Assembly (NCBI GenBank): GCA_934047225.1
Contig: OW203992.1
Span: forward strand, 18,527,501 to 18,591,500
DNA from: Ypsolopha sequella
Lineage: Eukaryota; Arthropoda; Insecta; Lepidoptera; Ypsolophidae
Direction of reading: 5' to 3'
DNA length: 64,000 bases
Shown one piece after another: positions 24,048-34,566 of the stretch. The position numbers and the translations under genes are program-made. The first letter of the stretch is position 1, and each line of letters opens with the position of its first letter. Under the pieces are notes generated by a model. It saw nothing but the letters and a program-made list of their open reading frames with translations, did no database searches and was not told where the DNA came from.

Positions 24048-24317
24048 TCACTTTGAACTGTCCCGCGGCACTTGTCCGCGGAAGCGACGGAACACCACGC
24101 CCTGCGGCCAAAAGTTTTCCTCCATGACGAGGTGCAGAAAGCAGTCCGGCACTCGCACCACAAACGCCAAAAAGTTGACGTTGCGGTGCGACTCCAGCAA
24201 CTGCACCCTCGGCGGGTACCCTGTCTTTTGGCGCACGTACTCCGCGATGTCATCCGCCTTAGTGGTGTAGCGCAGGCGGGAGATGTACACCGGCGTGTTC
24301 GGCTTAGCGGCACGCAA
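24048..24317 (-). CDS. LINE ORF1-type C-terminal domain (FP-like), probable retroelement remnant
   Basis: The 89-codon frame reads VYISRLRYTTKADDIAEYV near its start and FWPQGVVFRRFRGQ near its end. The pattern of YVSRL, TxxDxxxY, then WPxGVxxRRF is seen in insect LINE first-frame proteins, whose C-terminal domain is often labelled by similarity to a baculovirus FP protein. The frame stays open upstream without ATG to about 24400. It is followed at once by a retroelement 3' tail (24010-23938) with no reverse transcriptase between. The resemblance does not imply a viral insertion. Confidence 0.45.
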   Translation of the reverse strand: MRAAKPNTPVYISRLRYTTKADDIAEYVRQKTGYPPRVQLLESHRNVNFLAFVVRVPDCFLHLVMEENFWPQGVVFRRFRGQVPRDSSK

Positions 24318-24559
24318 CTTAAGGTTGGCCTCTATAGGAGCTTTGCCACAGGCGGTTCTGGGTTGCTCGAGGTTGGCGCTTCCTCCTTTGCACCGTCACC
24401 GTCACCGGTAGTGACCCTAGCCAACATATACCATATAGCCAAGCCGAAAACGGGGCAGAGATTGAATGAGCGCTTGCAGAGCCGCGGACGAAAGGCTAAA
24501 AAATCATAAAAATGGTTTTGTTGAATTTTCAATGATAACTTTTTTGTCAAATGACAGAA

Positions 24560-25900
24560 CAGAACGGAGTCCCGTACATTGGTGTACTTTGATTTTGTAT
24601 GTCGCAGGTAAATTTTTCAAAACCGTGAATTTATCATATCATTGGGTTAGGTTAGATTATAAAAAATCTAACAGAAACGTAAAATTTACATGCGACATAA
24701 TAACTTGATTGACTTTTATCAATTAATAAATTGCTAATACACACGATAAAGTTGAAATAATTTCCAATTTTACATCGAAGAAATAAAATCAATAGTTGTA
24801 AATGAGAAACATAAAATATTGTAATGAACGGCTGTAAAATAAATTGTCCGTTTTTCAACGTATTAATTTCATTGTGCAACGTTTTATAATTGTCGCAGGA
24901 AGGCACGGCCCAGCGCAGTTGTGTAGAAGTAATATTTTTCCACCAAATTGCAAGGTTTTGCTGCGTAATCACTTTGATGCATTTGCAGCTATAAATAACT
25001 TTCACGGACGCGCCAAATCGAATCCGACGACGCGATGCTTGCTGAACCGGCCCAGTGCACCTGCGACAATTTTTATAGTATAAATTTGCATTAATTCATT
25101 TAGACTCAGGCGTGGACCCAGTAATTTTTCATGAGGGAGGTCCAGCTGTAGTCTGTATACTTGTGTATACCTATACAAAGTATACAACGACTGTAAAACG
25201 TGCATTAATCTCTATATTTTTCCCGATGGTATAATTTACAGGTATGTATAAAAATAAATGTGTGAACTTATTGCAATCGCAAGAATCGTACGAAAATACC
25301 TTTAGGTTAATTCTTTGTCTAGGGTAATTAGCTTTCGGTTTCAAATCGGGCTTTAGAGAAGGCATTATTTAAAAAAAAATGGTGTACTTTCAAAACAAAA
25401 CTCTACCAAATAAACAGCTTAGAGTCATTGAGTAAATATTTTATAAAGTTATTCTTGATTTTTTCTCTTCAAATTTATAAATAGAATCCCATCAACTTAG
25501 TAACATTTTTAATCCTAGCTTTGTCCCTAGATACCTCCCTGTCTTTTCGGAACTGGTGGCGTATAAATGGGTTAGCCGGTAAATGGGGGGAGGTGATGGT
25601 AGATATCTAGCCGGAGCCGGCGTAATTGTTGCTCGACTGCAGTGACGTCCATGTAATGTGCAGGGGGCTCCTGTACAATGCAGATTTCTGACGAAGGAAC
25701 AAAGAAATCGGGATATACAATATCCCTTGCAAATACGTTTTAGATTATCTTTGGAAAATCAAAGTCTGAATGTAATCCATCTGCGTACTAAATTTCAGCT
25801 CGGCTTAGCCCATTATGTAGACAGACGAAATAAACGGACAGACACTTAGGCTTAGCTATAAGAGTTTTTGTTGTTACTTGGAACCCTAAAATTATTGTTA
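24560..25900. other. Gene-free stretch
   Basis: Several short frames on both strands lack motifs. A decayed repeat at about 25690-25860 carries ACAGACGAAATAAACGGACA, in the style of other dispersed repeats here. Confidence 0.5.
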
Positions 25901-25910
25901 CTTTAGTACA

Positions 25911-26176
25911 TACAAGGTGAATTTTTGATCATCGTCCAAATTCATACTGGTGGCTTGGTAAGTGATCAGTATCATGGATCAATAACAATTTTGGTGAAAT
26001 TCGTAAAATGAAATTTCGACTCCCCATAGTGATTCACTCGGGAGTGGAACTGAATTTCTATGGGAAGCCGAAATTTCAATTTACGAATTTCACAAAAATC
26101 GTTACTGATCCAAGATACTGATCACTTATTAAGCCTCCAGTATGCATTTGGACGATGATCAAAAAGTCACCTTGTA
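25911..26176. mobile_element. Foldback MITE, family 'TACAAGGTGA', copy 2
   Basis: Same ends and arm sequence as 9647-9895. The centre (CCCATAGTGATTCACTCGGG) is also shared between the copies. The arms are about 120 bp and largely complementary, so the transcript would form a long hairpin. Confidence 0.8.
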
Positions 26177-26179
26177 TAT

Positions 26180-27850
26180 GTATATAGTTTCTAACTGATA
26201 AATACGAAAACCCTTATACTAAAAACTACTGTTTATATTTGAAACGAACGGTTGAGCTAAAAACCTAAAAAGCATCTAATTTAAAAAATCTCTGTAAGAT
26301 TTTCTATAAGCTCTCCAAAACTTTCCTGAAAGTTTTGACTCAAAACTAAACCCGCCGCATAAATACCCGTGCCTAAGTGTGGCGACGTCATCTATTGAGG
26401 CAACAAAAGAATGTTTCACTCCAAATTTTCACGTGGATGTCATAAAAGGTGGCGGGATTATAAAAAGGTAGGTATGCCAAAAATCTGTCTCTGTAATATC
26501 ATACATACATTACATAAGATCATCGGATCTTGGTACCGTCTGCAGAGACGATGAAGTAGGCACCTATTGACTGGTAGTGGTTTATAGGTTTATAGACAGT
26601 GGCTTGTCAGCACCCTCGTGACGAAACAACCCCGCCAAGCGACTCGTCATGACGTCATAGGTAGCCGTACCGAGGAGTGGTTACAGCTATACCATTCGTG
26701 CGTTGCCGGCTTCTGTAGATTTTTGCGCAAGTCCCTGGAAATACTGATTAACGCTTCGCCTGCTGTCACCCTCCCAGTTTCTGGGTGAGCGCGCTTCATC
26801 CTAGGTCTAATCGACGCTTTCTATCAGGCGCAGAAATGGCCAAGCGTATTTGTATGTAAAAAAAAACATGCTATTCTAAATATTTCTTCAGTTTTCCTGA
26901 GTTCATACCCCTTTCATCATTGAAAGGAACCCAGGATGAAATGGAAAGTGAATTTCAAAGGAACTGGCCGTAAGCATCACGTTAATTGGTACCAGCGCGC
27001 GCGCAGGCCGCGTGGTCGCCGGGATGCGCGCGCGTCGCTGTATCCGTCAAGACCGGCTCCACTCCAAAGCTTGTTGTCTCCGTCCTATCAAAAACAGCCT
27101 TTATTCTGGACAAATAAGAACCAAGTCGTTTTCATAAAAGTACCTATAGACACGCTGACCTATTGTGAACAGCTTTACTGTAATAATCACATACCTAGCT
27201 CGGCGCAGGAAATGTAGCTCATTTATGGAGTAGACTTTATAACTGGTTAGGATCATTGGTTGTAGGTTTAGTAGATACTTGTCTGGTGGTGGACGCCGGA
27301 TATCGTAATGTACCTGTGCAATCGTACACCGCTGTTGTAAAATGAAAATTAATAGAGTCGTCATATACATACTTACATACTTTGGTAATGAACCTACCAA
27401 TAAAAAAGTAAAATATTCTATGAAGTCTTTGTCAAATTCATAATTTACAAACTTCCCATAATAAACGGAATAGATGACTGGAGCAGTTTGCACAGAATAA
27501 CAATAAATGTTATGGACTAAGAGCAGATCTTAAAATAAAAATAAATAATAAATAAAGATGAATAAAAAAATATATATACGAATAAATAATAAATGTAATG
27601 CAATAAATTAAATGTAATTAAATTAAATTGAAATTTAATGGTATATATATTGCTACATAAATTAAATAAACCTTTAATCTAGTTCATGTACATTTATTAT
27701 TTTATTACATATATATTTTTATAAGATTATCTTTAGTTCGGGCGCCATTTTATAGCATTACTTTTTAAAATTAGTAAGCTACTTTAGAATCACGAGTGTA
27801 ATTTTTTAAAAATATACACTATAACAGCATTTAAAGTTTTTAAAAAATAT
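26180..27850. other. No gene supported; one GC-rich patch
   Basis: About 26500-26860 has higher GC but no frame. A GC-rich block at 26990-27060 contains GCGCGCGCAGGCCGCGTGG. AT-rich low-complexity DNA follows from 27520. Confidence 0.5.
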
Positions 27851-27852
27851 AT

Positions 27853-27990
27853 AAATATACTGATAAATAAGATAAACAAATACAAGGAAATCTCAAGATA
27901 TATTTCGGATCCGACCTGGATCCGGCATCCGGATCCAAAATATATCTTGAGATTTCCTTGTATTTGTTTATCTTATTTATCAGTATATTT
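27853..27990. repeat. 60-bp near-perfect inverted repeat
   Basis: Arms 27853-27912 and 27931-27990 differ at about one position and enclose 18 bp made of GGATCC/GGCATCC units. The left arm includes TAAATAAGATAAACAAATAC. It would extrude or be transcribed as a very stable hairpin. Confidence 0.9.
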
Positions 27991-28077
27991 TTATAAGATT
28001 AAATTTTGACCTGTGAAACGTGTATTTTATATACCTACTTTGCAAAATAAACTATTTGAATTTGAATTTGAATTTGT
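27991..28077 (+). mobile_element. LINE 3' end with TTTGAA tail, copy 1
   Basis: ACCTACTTTGCAAAATAAAC followed by TATTTGAATTTGAATTTGAA is the shared 3' end of a lepidopteran retroelement family. The palindrome just before it uses the same TATATTTTTATAAGATT entry. Copy 2 is at 36187-36267. Confidence 0.7.
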
Positions 28078-28092
28078 ATTTATAATACAGAT

Positions 28093-28264
28093 GATCTATC
28101 ACACGAAGTCCTTTTGTTTGTGGTTGTAGTGGTGACATGTAGAGATAGCGCCTTTTGGGGGTTATTTTGTCTATGTTGTAGCGCTCCTGAGGTTACGCAC
28201 ACTAGAAAAAGTGCATGTACACTACTACCACAACCACCGCCAAAAGGACTTCGTGAGATAGATC
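28093..28264. mobile_element. MITE with about 45-bp inverted ends
   Basis: GATCTATCACACGAAGTCCT at the left pairs with the inverted right end GATCTATCTCACGAAGTCCT. The arms continue through a GTGGTTGTAGTGGT-like block to CATG. The 172-bp element has no coding content. Confidence 0.8.
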
Positions 28265-28395
28265 TTTGGACGTACTCGTCTAAGGTTAAACCTTTGTATA
28301 AGTAAAAACAAAAGTAGCTATCACCTACGCATAGCACATTTTCATTTTATCAAATATTAGTAAATAAATTGGAATAGTTAAATTAATACTAGAAC

Positions 28396-28475
28396 AAACA
28401 AACAAACAAATACATTTTATTGTGAACCTTATTAAAAATACATAAAATAAACATAACAATTGTAAAAGAAGGTAA
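28396..28475 (-). repeat. Retroelement 3' tail, minus strand
   Basis: On the minus strand the sequence reads AAGGTTCACAATAAAATGTA then TTTGTTTGTTTG, a LINE-like tail. Confidence 0.5.
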
Positions 28476-29280
28476 CAATTGGCGGTCTTATCACTTTAAG
28501 CGATTTTTTCCAGATAACCTTTGGTTGGAATAGTTGTACGAAAAAAACGCGAAGGCAGTAAATAAAAAATACAAACTATACAAATAATAACTAACTAATA
28601 CGTAAACAAACAAAGCGATACAGATATATTTATTAAGTACAAAAAATACTGAACATTCACTTTAATTTATGAAGGTAACATCTTTTATGTAAATATATTC
28701 GTATAAAGTGACAAGAAATATTTGTATTTATTTTATTTATTCAATAATAACTGAATATAATATTCAATAATACTTGGTAGAAGTATGTATTGATTAACAT
28801 TAAATTCACCTTTGGTTCACACGTGTTCCATACAAACAAATACTCAAGAAAGTACCAATACAGGCATAATTAAACACGCATTGGATGACTAACTGATCCG
28901 ATGACGATGTAACACCCGGCGGAGTTCCGCCGTCTTACAAGTCGTTAAAGTTGACGGAGGATCCGGGCTAACGGCGGACAACACGTGCAAGAGAACGTTA
29001 CTTTACGGCGTTCCCACATTAAGCAAGTGGTTTTTTAAGAAAGCTTTTTTTTCTTTTCCGTGTCACCTGTATGTTTTTTCGTTGAATAACTCAAGAAAAT
29101 CAACGATGTCACATTTGGATAATATATTTTGGAAATCCAACTGTGTTGTCCTATGTACCGTAGCGTATTTTTAAACTTACTGGAATCTGTAACACGTACT
29201 TTTATTATGTACTTTTTTATTTTCTCTGTACAAAATCAAAATGCAAAAACTAAAAGTATAAAGCATAAAACTATTATTAT

Positions 29281-29640
29281 TTCAATGCATGTGCTCGTAA
29301 AGGCCCACTTTTTATGCATCAAAACCGAACAGAAAGTCGATTATTTTGCCCTAGGGCTTTATTATTATTATTTTTTTTAATTTGTTTGCAATGGTTGGCT
29401 AACCTGCAGCTTTTCCTGTGTACCATAGATGTTATACTTTTTTTTCCACTGTTTAACGGCTCTGGATACAATCCTTTTGAGCCAATCATAATTTAAAGTT
29501 CACAAGATTATATTTGTTTTCATTTCCTCACACTATGCATTGAAAAACGTAGTATGATACACGGGCGTAAAAGCAATAAATTACTCGGTTACGTTTAAAT
29601 CGTATTTTATTCCTTTTGGCCCTTGTAGCATAAACTACTA
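29281..29640 (-). mobile_element. 380-bp element family, copy 2
   Basis: Reverse complement of the family: starts at the inverted TAGTAGTTTATGCTACAAGG (29640) and ends TTTTCAATGCA-like at 29281. The hairpin region near 29590 is partly lost. A different foldback element begins immediately at its 5' side. Confidence 0.8.
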
Positions 29641-29891
29641 TTACATACGGCTGAACTCTCACGTGTGATTGTTGTTGACTATATGCCAACTATTTCACGG
29701 ATACAATTTCGGCATTATCAAGGCGAGTGTCGTCCTAAGAACACGCACGCCCGTTTGACAACGACGGTGAACACCGCGTCGTCGTCCTAAGAACGACACT
29801 CGCCTTGATAATGCCGAAATTGTATCGATGAAACGGTTGGCATATAGTCAACAACAATCACACGTGAGTGTTCAAGCCGTATGTAATAATA
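29637..29891. mobile_element. Foldback MITE with about 100-bp arms
   Basis: Arms share TTGTTGTTGACTATATGCCA and CAATTTCGGCATTATCAAGG in inverted order with few mismatches. A diverged relative is at 30545-30710. It directly abuts copy 2 of the 380-bp family. Confidence 0.85.
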
Positions 29892-30145
29892 ATTTAGTAT
29901 GTAAGCTCACGCGAGTTTTAATAATATCATAAAACTATTGTCGTGCGTATGTGTATTTTCGCTTATAACTTGAGAACTAACACTAAACGTTTTTAAATAT
30001 TGTTTTTATATTTAACTAGGAAGCTTCTTGAGAATGAAATTTTAAATTGCGTATGTTTTGTTTTGACAAAAAGGATTTGTGAAATAAAGTTTTACGAGAT
30101 CCATTATAATACTATTGAAAAAGCGTGAGCTGACATATACCTATA

Positions 30146-30481
30146 CATCCATCCATCCATCAGCCAAGTTCGTCCACTGCTGGACATCAGCCTTTCCAGG
30201 ACTTTGCCACTCCCGGCGGTCATCCTGGAAGTATTGCCCATTCTCACACACGCTGGGCAGGTGGGTTGGTGAGCGCGGTGCTGGAACTCTCGCACCAGTG
30301 ATACCGCTGCTCGTCACCAGTCTGTTCCTTCCATATAAGGCCCGGCTATTAGGGATGGATATACCGCCATCCATCGGTCTCAGACATGGTGGGCCTCCTG
30401 GTTTTTTGCCTGTGACCTGTCCTCTCACTCTCCCCCCAATTACTTCGTGGGGGTTTCCAAGTAAGATGGTGGTACCTCCAC
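30146..30481 (-). mobile_element. Short element with an RTE-like 3' end, copy 1
   Basis: On the minus strand the element starts GTGGAGGTACCACCATCTTA and ends with GGATGG units. Near the 3' end the frame reads GQYFQDDRREWQ, then GKADVQQWTNLADGWMD. This mirrors the C-terminal tail of RTE-type reverse transcriptases (DRxxW...A.VQQWT). Copy 2 (40207-40537) has the same 5' and 3' ends, so this is a fixed-length short element rather than a random truncation. Confidence 0.65.
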
Positions 30482-30544
30482 TTTCGATACCTATACATAT
30501 ACCTAAGTAACTAAACTAACATAATTTGAAAAACGGATACTCGT

Positions 30545-30710
30545 CACACTCACGTGTTATCGTTGTTGACTACATGTCAACTGTTTTGTCGATAGAATTT
30601 CGTAATTTTCAAGTTGAATGTCACGGCCACTGACAACCGTTAATAATGACACTGAACTACGCGTCATCGTCATAAAAACGACACGCGCCTTGAAAATACC
30701 AAATTTTATT
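30545..30710. mobile_element. Diverged relative of the 29.6-kb foldback MITE
   Basis: CACTCACGTGTTATCGTTGT, GACTACATGTCAACTGTTTT and ATTTTCAAG blocks correspond to the left arm of the 29637-29891 element. The right arm is incomplete. Confidence 0.6.
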
Positions 30711-31434
30711 TGTATATTTTTTCAAAGTAATTACATTAATAATGAAAATATCATCAGGTTTCCTATTTTTTAATAGTAAATGACATATGAAGAAAAAACA
30801 ACATAAAATTAACCACTACCCGTATTGCTTAGAATGTCTCGTAGCCGCACGGCCCCCATACAAAAGACATCAACGCGCCCCGCACTTACTTCTGCTCGCG
30901 CGCATAAAAAGTGGCTTTCTCCCCGCATTTGAACCATATGTAAAACAAAACCGCATCAAGTTTTTATAAAACACCATAAGAACGCATAAAAAATAGAATA
31001 AAGCAGTTTTTTGATATTCAAAAAAGCGCTGAGGTCGGAATATTAAGTTTTTGGAAGACACGGTTGCTTTGGCACGGGAGCGTCGTATAGGACCATATGG
31101 CAGTCCACATGCTCCCCCGCCCCACGTACCCTTCTCCCCTTCCCCTCGCACGTGCCGATGTTAGCCAAAATTGTAGGTTATTTGTTCTCATTCATTGAAT
31201 TAAACGGCACCCTAACGTTCCCTTTCGAAATTGCCATGGGCATCACCCGCCGATGTCAGGGCGTTAGGTTACGACTTCTCTAATGACTTGCGTAACACCT
31301 TGCTTCAATAAAAGTTTGATTAATATCAGTTACATATACATCGACATACATACATGTTTCTTTTACTGAGAAATGGCATTTTTGAAGTAGTTGTCCTTTA
31401 TCGAATTGAATGAAACTTGAGGATAAAACATTAT

Positions 31435-31791
31435 AAAACGGCTCACCTCAATATTTCTTTTTGATCGGGATAGCCGACCAGTTATATATAAGGTCTTTCA
31501 ATTTAAATGGAAAGTAATTTAGGATGTGATTCAGTATCGCTAATACATCACATTCCACTGCAAAGTGCTTTTTTTTCACTTGTCCATACAAACTGAGTCA
31601 GCTGATCGGACCACTTTGTACTGAGAAGTGAAAAAAAAGGTTGCGCAAAAAAAAGTTTTTTGCAGTGGAATGTGATGTATTAACGATACTGAATCACCTC
31701 CTAAATTACTTTCCATTTAAATTGAAAGACCTTATATAACCCGACCGGATAGCTATCCCGATCAAAAATAATTATTGAGGTAAGCCGTTTT
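31435..31791. mobile_element. Foldback element, about 140-bp arms
   Basis: AAAACGGCTCACCTCAATAT at the left pairs with the inverted right end. The arms run on through AGGTCTTTCAATTTAAATGG and GTGATTCAGTATCG to TGCAGTGGAATGTGATGTAT. The centre holds two A- or T-runs and GTCAGCTGATCGG. It could be transcribed as a long hairpin. Confidence 0.9.
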
Positions 31792-31877
31792 GCAATAATC
31801 GTAGTTATACTTTATTTTAAAATCAAATTCATATTAGGTAAGTAATAATAAATTATAAACGTACTCGTATAACAGAA

Positions 31878-32143
31878 AAAAAGTGTAAAAGAAAGGTGTA
31901 ACCATATTTGAAGAGCTTATTCAGTTAATGGTATAGAACAACTTTTATAATGGAACAAACCCTGTATCTCTAAAAAAAAAATGTAACTGTTTCATAGAAA
32001 AATGCAATGCCGCTCGGCCGAAATGTATGGAAGAGCAGATTTTTTTTTTGAGATTTCAGGGTTGGCTCCATAGTAAAAGTTGTTCTATACCATTGACTGA
32101 ATAAGCTCTTCAAATATGGTTACACCTTTCTGTTACACGTTGT
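31878..32143. mobile_element. Foldback element, family 'GAAAGGTGTAACC', copy 1
   Basis: Left GAAAGGTGTAACCATATTTG through ATGGTATAGAACAACTTTTA pairs with the right arm, which ends GTTACACCTTTCTGTTACAC. Arms are about 90 bp. A left-arm copy lies at 39542-39626, and the 45.2-kb foldback shares the GAACAACTTTTACTA block. Confidence 0.85.
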
Positions 32144-32270
32144 ATAATAAAAAATAATAAATAGCACATTTTGCGGTTGGTCTCAAAAAATCACAAAATA
32201 TAACCCTTTAATTATCAAGATCTAGAAGATTTAGGCTTGTTCTGAATTCGCCACCAATGTTTTAAAATTA

Positions 32271-32654
32271 ATGCTCTTAAGGCGCTATATGCTGCGAAAG
32301 TGCTGCCACTTTAGAAAAAAAAACATTATTTACTTTCTAGAACAATGATTGAAAATCTGCTCAAGTAAATGTGTAGATATAGCAATGAACTATTTTTAAA
32401 TGGCATAGTTTTCATAGACAACGTCTTTGATGAGCTAAACATTTAACTTATGACAAAAGCGGCCGTTTTTAGCAAAAGTTAAATGTTTAGCTCATCAAAG
32501 ACGTTGTCTATGAAAACTATGCTATTTAAAAAAAGTTCATTGCTATAGCTACACATTTACTTGAGCAGATTTTCAGTAATTGTTCTAGTAAGTAAATAAT
32601 GTATTTTTTTACTAAAGTAGCAGCACATCTGCAGCATATAGCATCTTAAAGCAA
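32271..32654. mobile_element. Foldback element, about 180-bp arms
   Basis: The inner arms are almost perfect: GTTTTCATAGACAACGTCTT and GATGAGCTAAACATTTAAC are mirrored across a short spacer around 32452-32478 (GACAAAAGCGGCCGTTTTTAG). The outer arms diverge slightly. Total 384 bp without coding content. Confidence 0.9.
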
Positions 32655-33486
32655 TATCTAAACTGTAATTGTTTACGTTTTACATTAACATTATAATATA
32701 ACTTACGCATAAAAAATTCAATAAGATATTTAAATGTTATTTATAACCTTCTGTGCCTTTTGTGTCATTGTTAATGTCTTTGAAAACACATGTTGTTTGT
32801 GTTATTCTTTAACTTTATTTCTATATTAGTTTGTTTTGATTATGTATTTTAGGAACCAGGTCAAATCTCTAATGCTATGTGTATTAAGATTTCTGTGTGA
32901 CTGTTTGTGTTCTCAATAAAATAAAATAATGACATCTTGAAAAATTTCTGAAGCTCTGTAAGCTCTTATGTAAAGAGCGCATAAAACTATGAGATATATC
33001 TCGTGACCTTGTTACACAATACCAGTAGATATATTTTTAAAGAAATAGTTTTTGCTCTTTTTTATCTAAAATAAGTTATATGTATTTTTAAAAATTATAA
33101 AAGTGGCCGTCTATTTGTAGTTTATTTAAAAACATAATCGCAAACCACACACACATTGCAGAAAAAGGAAAAGCTCGAGTATAACTTCACACGAAGTCTG
33201 ATTTATCCTTTTGTACATGAATTAGATAGCATCGTACAGTTAGTAAGCAGCTATAAATTCCCTTGTTAAGATCTTCTATTTGTATATACATAAGTCTTTC
33301 ATAGAATGTTCGTCGACATACATATCTGGTATCAATGAGTAAAATAAAATTAAGGGGTAGACTTTGGATGAATTTGTTGCAATAATCAGGATACCCGTGG
33401 TGATGAAATATATGTTCTTTTGATGTTTGTACGAAGTACTTTTGAAAAATCTGCGTCAATTGATTCACTTATTTACTGTAATTAAA

Positions 33487-33880
33487 TAGTAGTTTATGCT
33501 ACAAGGGCGCAAAGGAATAAATTACGAGGACGATTTAAAACACGAGCGTAGCGAGTGTTTTAAACGTAACCGAGTAATTTATTGCTTTTACGCCCGTGTA
33601 TCATACTACGTTTTTCAATGCATAGTGTGAGGAAATGAAAACAAATATAATTTTGTGAACTTTCAATTATGATTGGCTCAAAAGGATTGTATCCAGAGCC
33701 GTTAAACAGTGGAAAAAAAACGTATAACATCTATGGTAGACAGGAAAGGCTGCAGGTTAGCCAACCATTGCAAACAAATTAAAAAAATAATAATAATAAA
33801 AGCCCTAGGGCAAAATAATCGACTTTCTGTTCGGTTTTGATGCATAAAAAGTGGGCCTTTACGAGCACATGCATTGAAAA
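33487..33880 (+). mobile_element. 380-bp element family, copy 3
   Basis: The best-kept copy: TAGTAGTTTATGCTACAAGG at the start, hairpin AACACGAGCGTAGCGAGTGT, TAATAATAATAAAAGCCCTA, then GTGGGCCTTTACGAGCACAT and GCATTGAAAA at the end. Confidence 0.8.
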
Positions 33881-34566
33881 ATCATTTATATTATTTTATA
33901 GTATTTTACTTTATTTTTGACTAGTGTCAATTTCGGGATGGTTGGTTCTTTCTGTATAAAATTGTTTTGAATCTAGTGATTTAAAAAAAAACTTGTTGTT
34001 GTTTCAACTAAAAGCCGAGTAATTTATTAAAAACTCTGGTTTTCGAGAGCATGTTGATATTTAGGCTGTCGTAACAGCCACGGCTCAGAGCAGAGTGCGC
34101 TATTTTATACAATAATGAAACGTCACAGAGTTCAGTTTTACTTGATGAAATGCTGTGCTCAGTCTCAGGTCACCCATGCCCTTAAGTATGCAAAATTAAT
34201 GTATTCAAAGAAACATGACACCGTTCGTTAGCTTACGAGTATCTACACTTTTCTGTGTAAATGTCTGCTAATGAAAAATATGTGTGACAATTGTGCTCGA
34301 TCTGTGAGTTTCGTAATAGACTGCACGAACGGACATTGTTTGTTCGTTTTGTAATAGACTACACGAGTGTCCCAATGTCTAATTATGTCCAGTAAGATTC
34401 TCACTGAAGGAAAACGCGATTGGATGAAATTTTCTCGATAGAATTAAATTTCGAAAAGACCTCTAAATTGTTTTATTTTTTCCTGTAATTCTGAAATCCT
34501 AACTAATTTCATTGTGAAATTGCATTCAAAATGTGGATATTGTAAAGTCTCAAAAAGGGATGTATT

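Noticed and set aside
24048..24317. Endogenous baculovirus FP gene
   Set aside because: Similar domains are standard in insect LINE first-frame proteins, and a LINE tail follows directly, so viral origin is not needed.
30115..30510. 131-codon plus-strand frame
   Set aside because: It is the antisense of the RTE-tailed short element. The meaningful reading is on the minus strand.
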